Below are positions 9,981 to 20,200 of a DNA stretch of 64,000 nucleotides, piece by piece. Below the pieces are notes generated by a model. It had not been told where the DNA came from, did no database searches, and was given only the letters and a program-made list of their open reading frames with translations. The stretch spans positions 3,836,501-3,900,500 of the forward strand of contig CM074760.1 in assembly GCA_037355855.1 (NCBI GenBank), in the 5' to 3' direction. A program made the translations under genes and the position numbers. This DNA comes from Pseudo-nitzschia pungens (Eukaryota > Bacillariophyta > Bacillariophyceae > Bacillariales > Bacillariaceae). Position 1 is the first letter of the stretch. Each line of letters begins with the position of its first letter.

Positions 9981-10782
9981 GGTGTGCGCTGTTTGTTTGG
10001 TTGTTTGTTTGTTTGTTGCGTGTTTCGAGTCTGCCGAGAAGAAGGAATCGTTTCGTTTCGTTTCGTAGTGGTTGGACCGACACTGCTGCTTGCTTGCGAT
10101 AACCGAGTTCGAGAAACCGACAAAACCGACAAAACAAAACTGTGGTCTTTCCGCAACGGTCGAGTTCTTGTCGAGCTTGGTGTTCAACCTGTGTTCATGA
10201 GACGAGATCCGCCCCAGACGATCTCAACCGTTCCGTGTTGTTACTGTGTATTAATTACCGATGCTGAGAGATGATCGGGACGACGGAGGATGGAGGGGTA
10301 AGGTACTCGTAATTAGGGTTACTCGTGAGTTACTGGTAATTACTTATCAGATACCAGAACGAAAGTGAGCGATTGCATTCACAAATTTTTAACCCTAACT
10401 TTGTTTTCTTGGCGGTTTGCCCCCGTCCTCCGTTGATCTTCACCGGTTCGCTTTTGCACAAGGAGTCTTGCGGTATGTACGTATGTACCCCTGTTGTGGT
10501 AGGTATATGATTGGTATGTACTAGAAGTATTAGATAACCATGTGTGTGTTAGCATCGAGTACAGTAAAAATCTTACTACGAAATTCCTAACAACTGTCCT
10601 CCAATCAACGCTGAAATTAGTACATAGGTGCGTAGAACCCGTAGAACCACCGGACAGCTGTTGGGAATTTTGTAGTACGAAGTACTAGTAATTGACTGTG
10701 CAGTGAGCAGTAACCTTAAGCTTACCGGTACGGTAACCTTAAGATTACTTTCGCACGAGTACAAGTTGGAACAAGTAATTAA
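9981..10782. other. Upstream region of PRL1; no gene
   Basis: It holds the PRL1 promoter side, with a purine/GTTT-rich stretch just upstream of the start codon, then short GTAAG/TACCGGT words. A hairpin element lies at 10571-10680. Confidence 0.55.
10571..10680. repeat. Hairpin repeat, related to the one at 62547-62654
   Basis: Imperfect arms of about 30 bp: TACTACGAAATTCCTAACAA on the left faces GGGAATTTTGTAGTA on the right. The spacer is about 50 nt and includes CTGAAATTAGTAC. A similar hairpin near 62.6 kb shares the TACTAC-AATTCCTA-AGCTGTC arms and the GAAATTAGTA spacer, which suggests a small dispersed family. Confidence 0.7.
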
Positions 10783-10880
10783 TGTGAGGATGAATCCCGA
10801 ATAGATAGTGAATAAATACCTCACTCTTTACTAAATACATGCGATTATATCGACAGTAGAGAGCATACGTACATTTTGCA
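10783..10880 (+). repeat. 5' LTR (98 bp) of the small element
   Basis: Starts TGTGAGGATG and ends ACATTTTGCA, the canonical TG...CA ends; no difference from 22493-22590 was seen. Preceded by ATTAA. Confidence 0.92.
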
Positions 10881-10890
10881 GGTTATGAGC
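10881..10890 (+). promoter_or_regulatory. Primer-binding site of half-tRNA(iMet) type
   Basis: GGTTATGAGC directly follows the 5' LTR. It is the reverse complement of GCTCATAACC, the anticodon-arm sequence of eukaryotic initiator tRNA-Met. Priming from an internally cut initiator tRNA is known for Drosophila copia and yeast Ty5. Confidence 0.75.
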
Positions 10891-11228
10891 ATCATTGACT
10901 AATTCTCATCACCCTCCTCCCAACAGACTAGTCAACAACAACACAGCAGAGTGATTACTGCTTTCACCGCATCCAACGAGCTTGAATTGACCACATTCGA
11001 TCGCTTCTTGACGCATGCGTATTTTCGCGGAATTTTTGTGAAAAATTCGCACATCAGTTGAGTACCAAATCACGTAGATTTCTACACGAATATCAATCAA
11101 GTACCAAACCACGTAGAACACTACATAATAAACACCACAACACTGACACCCCGACAACGACCACACCCCTGCCAGACAACAACACATACCTCTTGATACA
11201 CAGAACAAGAACAAGAATAAAAAGCACC

Positions 11229-14200
11229 ATGGCAGTCAAAACCCGTCAAAAGAAGAAAAAGAACCACCCAGCAGAAGACCCCAAACAAACCCCTCTTCAA
11301 CGCTACATGACCCCCTCCAAACCACCCAGCAACAAACCTACGAAAGACCCACAATTTCAACTCTACCCATACCCCGGAACCATCACACGCGAAATCAGAG
11401 CCATCGAACTCTCATTTCCATACAACACCGAATATGCTCCATCCACATTCCAATTCAAACCAAAATACCCTCCAACTGGACCAACATACACCAGCCTCAT
11501 GGACGTTATCCACACAACAATTATGGAGGATTTGGACAAACTAGCCGCCCTTGGTGAAGTACTCCAAACACTTCTTCATAAGGACCACTTCCAAATCCCA
11601 CCACCCACCCAAACGAACGACAATCCCAGATACCTGTACAGCACTAAACTCCTGAACTACCTTCATACCAACATCAACCCACATGAAGACACCCCCCCCC
11701 CACCCTCTTCCCCACCAAAAACCGAACCAGAACCCGGCCCAGAACCCGAAGAACCCAACCCAGATGACAACCAATCCACTACGACAACTAACTCCGACTC
11801 CTCAGCGTCCATTCCCCCCCAACCTAAAAACCTCGCCACTACCCTCGCACAAGAGTACACCGCCGCCACAACCACCACACCCTCTGCGTTGATGTTGCTC
11901 GTCAGCAACCTCCGTAAGATCGACTCGTACTGCGTACTGAAAAATAAGAGATAACAATAACAATAATACCACATAGAGTCCTGGCAAATAGTGAGACTAC
12001 AGAAGATACTGTTCGGTCTCCATTGCATACACTTAGTTACTACAAGGTACTTCCCTAGAGGTACATCGGAATCGATCATGGTGAGGGCGTGATAGGATGT
12101 GTTATTTTTAGAGTGTAACAGAAAGAGTGAATAAAAGGGAGGGAGCTGAGCCAAAGCGCTCAGCTCTGTATCGTGTATCGTGACAGCGCTCCGATAACTC
12201 GTATAATAACAGAGCTCTGTAGCTCTGGTACTGTATTCTACGGGTAGCATATCGGAGTAGCGTAGCTTAATTAAGCTCCGCTTAATTCAATCGTGTGCTT
12301 GCTTGCTTGCTAACGCGTTGGGTAACTGTTTGGGTCTGGCATCCAGTCATGGTACATAATATACACCAATGACCCGGCCCCGGCGGTAGCATAGTACCTT
12401 AGCATTGTATCAAGGTAGGTTAGCATCTTTCAGTATCTCGTAGCAATTAGCAACCCTAACCCTGTAGCATCTAGCTACACCATAAAGGTGCTTTACTTGG
12501 GGTACGTACGATTGGTACAAATCGTACGCGACGACCCTAGTAATTCTGCTAGCATCCATACTAAACAGGATATAGGTCTGTTGCTAAGCCTGTTGCTAAG
12601 CCTGTTGCTAAGCCTGTTGCTAAGCCTGTTGCTAAGCCTGTATGCTAGCAATTAGCACACAGCCCAGCACTCAGCTGAGCACCTGTTAGTCAGTTACTGG
12701 AGGCTGCTGCCTGTAGCCCCAGTACACTCTCCTACACAGGAGCCTTAGCACAGATCATAGCACCACTTTGAATATCTTCATAGTCCCCGTGATTCATGCT
12801 AGTGCCTGTACTGAGCAACTATACTGGTCCCCGGAAATAGATACTCCCAGGGGAACACCAATACTCTCGCTTGCTGTACTAGGACACTTGGATGGATCAT
12901 AACAGAAATTCAGGGTTGTATCCATGTCACTTGTCAGAGGTCAAAACTGCATCAAATATTGCAGTTCTCTATCAGAGGCCCGGCCGATTTATGGTAGAAA
13001 AAAAAAAGGGGGTGGACCGGAGGACGTTTTGCCCTTGGTTCCGTTCCTTAACACATATAAGGATATATCAATCGGCCTATTGTTGTTTCAAATTTATAGT
13101 CCCCGGAACCGGTGTACCGGAGACTCCCAAATATAACATATAATCGGATCGAAATCGAAATCGTCTGCTTCCGAAAGATCGAAAATAAAAATCTGCTGTG
13201 TCCGAGCTGCTTGTCAGGGACCAAAGGTACCCCAAATAATGCAGCTGACAGCTCCTACCACATGCATCGTTCGCAGTGGCTCTTCAACATGGGACCATTA
13301 AGCAACTTAGTGAATAGATCAGCAATGTTACTCTCACCTGGTTCCTTTGCGACCCGGATCGTTCCAGCCGCAATAGACTCGCGCGCCTTGTGGTAGGCAA
13401 CGCTGTTATGTTTCTTGTTGCATGGACTCTCCGGTCTGGTTACATTTTTAACAACTGAGTCATTGTCACAAAATACATTCGTGGGTCCTGCAATTGGCAC
13501 ACCCAACATCCGGAGCTTGTACCTGAGGCCTTCAATCATCTCAACAGCAATGCGCATTGCCACAATCTCAGAGCCAAAGGTAGAAGTTTCCACTGTAGTT
13601 TGCCTCTTGCTGAACCAAAGAATAGGGGCATTATTCAAGAAGATAATGATACCAGTATGGGATCTTCTGGTTGCTTTGCATCCGGCATGATCTGCGTCAA
13701 CAAAACACGTCATAATAACAGCCTTACCCAAGGCTTCCGGAGCATCAGGGGGAATAACCTCCTTGGCATCAGGATAGAACTCACTCCAATCGCACTGAGC
13801 AAAACTGGATTCATCGATATCAGGGATCGCGTCATCAAATACCAACCTTGACCTGGCATGGTTCTTGATATAAGCAAACATATGAAACAGCTGATTCAAG
13901 TGGCCAATGCGGGCTTGCGCCAAGTACCTTGACATTAGGGATACAGGTGTCACCAGGTCCAATCTGCCAAGCTCACAAAGCCACCTCAGCACTCCAATCA
14001 GGCCTTGGTAATAGTTCTGCATCTGTGGATCCAGCTCCTGGGTCAGGTCAATCTCAGGCCTGTAATCATTCGTCAGTGGAGTGGTTACTTTCTTCGGGAG
14101 GTACTTGTATCCGTACTTCTCTGTTCCAAGCTCCTGTTCCACTGCATCCACGGCCTTCTTGGCATACTTCTCTGAAGACATGGCCCATTTAGGGATAGGG

Positions 14201-17200
14201 TCATCGTCAATCTTGTATTGACTGACGTCAGCGCCAAGGTAGAGCTTTGGAACTTCTATAGTACCGTCCTTGAGTGTAAAGCGCTGTTCTATACTCTCCA
14301 GCTGCCTTCTAGGGTTCTCGCTGCAACAGACAATATCATCAACATAAGCAATTAGGTATGCCCAATATCTTGTTCCATCCTTCTTGGTCTCAACTCGCAT
14401 GTGTACGTCAGGGTCTGCTTTACATGGTTGGTATCCTAGTTCTCTTAGGTGCTTAGTTAGATAGGATCTAAATGAAGCCCCTGCAACCGGCAGACCATAC
14501 AGAGCCCGTACAATCTTACAAACTTGCCCAACCAAATGAGGGGGAAAACCGTCCTCAGCTCGTGCCACCAAATAATACTTCTTTTTGATTGGCGCAGTGA
14601 GGTAGGCGTTTTGGATATCAGCAGACAATACATCCAATCCATTCAATGCTGCTAACAGGAAGAATATTCGGACGGAATCTCTGCTTGGAACGCTGCTGAA
14701 AGTATGCTCCTTAGCTGTGGCTTGTACTTTATGGCCGTCGGCGACTAGACGAGCTTTTCTGGTGAGGGATCCCAGCTTGACATCAAATATCATGTGGGTG
14801 GTGATCTTGCTGAATCCTTCAGCCTTGAGACCTTCGACGGTGTAGCTGGGGTCAAACTCAAACGCCATCTCGTTGTTCTTCATCTCTTTAGCAATTGCCT
14901 TTTGCCAATAGTCCGTTCCGGTCTTCTTGTCAATAGCAAGCGCTTCAGGGATTGAGTGCGGGAGTTCCACACCATACTTGTGTGTACGGTCCCAGTACTT
15001 GTTGGATTTCTTGGTGGCTTTCAGAAGTCTTCTTTTCCTTCGGATTACATGATGCACCCACCATTTGAAAGCTGGCTCATCAGCAATCTGGTTATCAACC
15101 GCATACTGCGCAGCCTCAACAGGAAAAAACTCCTTGATATCACCTAGCTTACACCACGATTCAGTGCCATCCTTCCAACTCACCAGTAGCCTCCATCCCT
15201 TAGTTGTAGTAGGGAGCACTTTGTTAGATTTGGCGGTCGCTTGTTGTTTGGTCACGGCGGTTTCATCCTTTTCGTGATCTATGATCTCGTCCAGTAGGGT
15301 GAACATACGGCCCTCATCGTCGACAGAACTGTACATGTTTTCAGCAACAATGTTTGCAGTGTACTGCTCCACCGTACCATCAGGGAGCTGTAAATCATAC
15401 ATTCTGGTATCAAGGATAGGGTTGTTGTCCCTCTTCCCTAAAGGGTTGCCATTCAAATCAGTGGTTCGCGCTTTGACGGTGCATTTGAGTCGTTCATCAC
15501 CTCTCTGGATCATGACCTTGTTCCCAATGTACTCATCATAGGTATCCCCATCAGGTACGAGCTCATCCACATCTGGGATAGAGGCTTCTGGTTCTGCCAT
15601 GGTGGTGGAATCGTCTGGCCATCTATCCTGGTGGTTCTCAAATAGTTCCTCTGGTGGTTGGGGATATACATCTTGGAACTGAACGTCAGTGTCCTCCAGT
15701 TTGTCCCCGATCTTGGATTCAACTGCTTGGTCAAATGAGTCCATGGATCGCTTGACATCATGCGCACGCCATTCGGCCTCAGTGACAGCTCTAACAGTGT
15801 TAGTGCTAACTGGGAGCGCAGATTCAGTGAGTATCCAATGGCAATCACCGCCACCAAACATCCTTCCACATGGTCCAAGCCACCGACCGAGTTTCTCTGT
15901 GTGATCGGACAGGTCAGTCCAATAGACAAAATCATACCATTCATGCGCTTGATACAAGGAGATATCCGGCATGTGCCCATGGACTAGTTCAAATGGGGTT
16001 CTTTCCATGCATGCTGGATCACTGGAAGCAGTCCTTTGCCTGATAGCTGCTACAAGCTCACCACAGAATGCCCACAGCCTCTTGGGGGATCTCTTTCTTG
16101 CAGTCTTCTTCCGAATGCTTCTGCTGAGATGCCCTATACTTAATTCAGCTCTGTTCTGGAAAGGGCAGTGTGGCTGGATGAATGTCTGATGGATGTTGTT
16201 CTTCCGGATCACAGCATTCCAGTGGGTCTTGTATGTGCCGACAGCTCCTTGCTCCTTGGCGCCATCAGAGATTAAGTGCTCTGGAATTCCAACCTCATGG
16301 ATAAAGATCTTCAGACCATCAGCTGCTTGCTTCTTGCTGTGGATAGGGATGAATTCTTCATAACCTTTACCATTGCTGAAGACTTGCGCTGCTTTGTCTT
16401 GCCTCATAATACTTGGGACCTTTGCATGCCATGTGTCAGTTCCCCACTTGCCGGCCGCAACTCTCTTGTTTCGAAAGCTCTGTGTTGGGAGCCTTCTAAC
16501 CAAAGGATGTTGGGGATTCCTAAATCCTTTTTGTGTGGTCACTCTCAGTGTTGCTCTTGCCTTTCGATCAGATATATCCCATATCTTGGAGAGCCTGTCT
16601 GAATCAATCTTGCTGTACCGGTCTGTATCTATGGATGGTCCCCATTGCTTTCTTCTTCGGGTTGTATCTGTTTCCGGATCGATTGGCTCTTCCAAATCAG
16701 CCCAAGCAATTTGCTTATCCTTGTACACTGCAGATAGTGCAACCGGTGCATCCCTGACATTGGGATCCAGTTCAAATCTATCCAATCCATCAGTGTAGGC
16801 AGGCTCATACAGGGGTGTATGAAGGGCATTGATCTTGAGGCTTGGCCTTTCCCTGTCCCCGCAAGTCTCAGATGAATCATCTTCATGGTCTGAAACAACT
16901 TGGGGTTCAGAGTAGACCGCTGAGAGCCTTGTGTGGAGCCGGTCATCGGAAGCAATGGAACAGGGAGTCAGATCTCTGGATGTACACAGTTGCTGTAGAT
17001 GTCTCAGTTTGTAGTGGGAATACTTCTCGTTGGATGGCAGCATATGATTTGGCTGGAGCTTCTTGGAATACAGAGAGGATTTGAAGTGGTTTCTGCGGTT
17101 GGGGGGCTGTAGACTTGTGCAATCGGACATGGGGCGTGTCGGGGCAGAGTTTGGGATCGGTTCGATTCCTGTCGGAGCAGGGTTCTCAATCGGTTCAGGG

Positions 17201-20200
17201 TTCTCAATCGGTTCGATTCCTGCTGTAGGCATATTGCCTGTCGGGGTATTAACCATGGTCTGTTGTTGCTGCTGTACAGCAGAAACAAACTTGGTTGGAT
17301 CGGGGAAATATGGATGTGATTGGTCAATTGCTGATTCAGCCTGCTGAAACTTCGTGCTGGCTGGATCCCATGGGTGATCCATGGTTGCAATAACATGATC
17401 ACACGTTTGCATTTCCCTTTTCGTGGGGCGTCTGGAGGGGAAGTAGGAAATAACACCATTAAGTCGGAGCTTAATATCCAGTGTTGGGACCTCTTCTTCT
17501 CCATCTTCAGCAACACCTTCAATATGGATGGAATGAGATGATTTAGAATCAAACTGTCTTGGTGCTTCATCCACACGGTTGTGTCCACAGCTTCTAACTT
17601 GGTTGGGGCAGATCAAGCTGTGCTGGAGCCTGTCCCCGAAATACAAAGCCTCATGGAAATATATCAACCAAACCTTCCCATTTGTATCCGTATAGGCAGT
17701 GACGCATGTTCCGATCGGAATGTTCTTCACTGGTTCATATTCTGGGGAGAAGGGATGAACATCCACATGGGAGGTGACCTGGTCTTCCAATAAGATCATA
17801 TTGCAACCAGCAGCTGTCGTGTCTGCATGACTATCCAACTCACAGTTGCTTTCTGCAGGCCTTGCAGATTGTGCTGCTGGTACATCCATTTGATACACCA
17901 GCCGGCCCACCTTACTCAATTTCAGGCCCCGGCTGGGAAGTCAATCCTTCTTTCCATTGCCTTTTCCTTTGCCATTTTTGCCTTTCTTTCGTCCCTTCGG
18001 TCCGAAACTGTTGCCGGCGCCGCCTTCCTGCGGGGATGGTGCTGGTTGAGTTTCTGTAGCTTGGACGCTTCTGGACTGAGCCTTCTTTCGACGGAGCTCT
18101 TTTAGTTTCTCTCGTTGTTCGGCGGAGAAGGTCCTGTAGACAGAAGGGGGATAATTCTTGGCTTCAATCGTACCGGTGTAGGTACCTACCACGGACTTGG
18201 ATTTCTTGTTCCCATTTCCACCTCCATTCCCGCCTCCACTAGCCACGAAAGCTGAGACGGATCGACCACGCTTGTTCGAATGGTGGATGGTCGTGATACC
18301 AAGTTCTTCGGTGAACATTGCAACCAGTTCTCTGAAATTCCACATATACTTCTTCTTGTCACGTAGAGCGATTGATTTGGCATTATTCAAACGCTCGTCT
18401 GTGATCGATCGGAAGAAGTCCAAGATGAATCGCTTCTCGTCTCTCTTTGGATCAAATCCACCGTAGTTGATGAGAGTGGTACGGAACTTCAACCAATTTC
18501 GACAGTGGGTCTCAAAATCGTGGATACGGGAGTCGCCTGAATACTTAGAGTCCGCGATGGCTTTGACGGTCTTGCTGACAATCGCGTCGACGTTCGTCTC
18601 TGTGAAGGCATGGTCGTAGATATGGAGGTATGCCGCTCGGGCATTGCCTCGTGTCTCGTCCCTTTGGTATGCGAAGCTCCGGATATATTCCCAGCCTGGA
18701 CCACTTCGTACAGCAGCACAAAGCAACGTCCAGACCGTTTGGTTATCTTCTTCAAACTGTTCGCCTTCAAGCACTGCACACCGCAAATTGTATTCGGTCC
18801 AGTTGGAGAAGCCGTCTTTGCCGCCAATGGGACTAGCTCTGTCTTCCTCCGTCACTTCTGCTTCATCGTCTGGACGGATGACATACAGTAGGGGGAATCC
18901 ATGCTTGTTGAAACGATCGCGTAGGTCTTGGCGGAATGCTCGGTCCCACTCGGCAAACTTGGGCAGGGTCGTCAAAGAAGGCGGGGGAGTCGTCACTGGA
19001 GTTGCCTCTCGTTGCTTCTTCGTCGCCACTAGACGCTTCTCGGTTCGTTCGTAAGAATCATGTTGCTCTAACCATTCCTTGGCAGTGGGGCGAGCACCAA
19101 TGAGAGGTTGGTAGCGGACCCATTCAGCAAACACCATTAGCTTCTCGATAAGGGAATCACTGATATAAACAGCCGTAGGATCAGGACAAGCAGGGTGTCT
19201 GTAAGAGGCAAGGTTCCTGGAGAATCTGGAAGCACGCTCAGGAGTGAGCCGACGGATAGAATCAATCGTGGACAAATCAGATCGGAATAATTCTTCAGCC
19301 GTCGCCTCATTACAGAAAGATTCGTAGACCTCAAAGAGATCCTCTTCACGTCTGGTGAGTGGCTTGCCGTTGTTGTAGCCGTAGATTGCTCCTCTTGCCT
19401 GAGCAGCCTTGTTGGAAGCGATAAGGGCCTCCTTGTCTTTGGAGGTGCCGAACTTCTCGTCCATTCGATCCTGTAGGATTTGGAGTTGCTTGACAACCAT
19501 AGCCATGGCAGTGTCACTCTGGTTACGTGGCTGGATAAAGAAATCGTCTCCATCCTGGACCCTAGATTCTGCTGCCCTCGCCGCTGCTTCTGCTGCTGCC
19601 TTTGCTTCTGCTGCCGCCTTTGCTGCTGCTGCCCTGGTGACCTTCTTGACCGGTTTGTAGTTGCTTGGTGCATTCTTTCTCTTGCGTCCTTGCTCCTTCT
19701 GTTCTTCCTGGTCAGAGTCGTCAGTCTCCTCCTCATCAGAGGGGTCGGTGATCTCCTCATTGTCCATCCTGTCTTCATCCTTCCCTGGGGTATCCTCCTC
19801 GTGAGGTTCCTTACCCTGGGTCTCAAGGATCTTAGGATCGTTGGGAGGTTGCTTGGACTGTTCCTTTTCAGTAGGATTAGGCATGCTGACTAGGCTTCGG
19901 ATGAATTGACTTCTGGATGATTTGTAAATCGTTCCCTTTTTAAAGAATGTTTGTTTCGGTTGGAATGGTTCCGACCGGTGGTGGTTGCTGCTGTAACATA
20001 GTGTTGACAATTGCGAGAATACCTCTCGATGACCTTCTGTGTTCTTGTTTAGATAAGACTAAACTTGGTGACCTTCCGGATCTAGGCAAGATTAAACTTG
20101 GTGACCTTCCGGATGTAGGTGGCCTTCCGGATCCAGGTGACCTTCCGAATCTTTCAATCCTTCACCTGGGATAGTCATTTGGCTACAATCCACTACCAGC

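Noticed and set aside
9340..10274. Several long plus-strand frames
   Set aside because: Shadows of the GC-rich, repeat-coded PRL1 first exon on the opposite strand.
11471..12250. Minus-strand frames over the 3' LTR and gag-like ORF
   Set aside because: They run across an element boundary and repeat in the second LTR, so they are not genes.
12579..12638. CRISPR-like short repeat array
   Set aside because: Direct 12-bp repeats without spacers in a eukaryotic LTR; not a CRISPR array.
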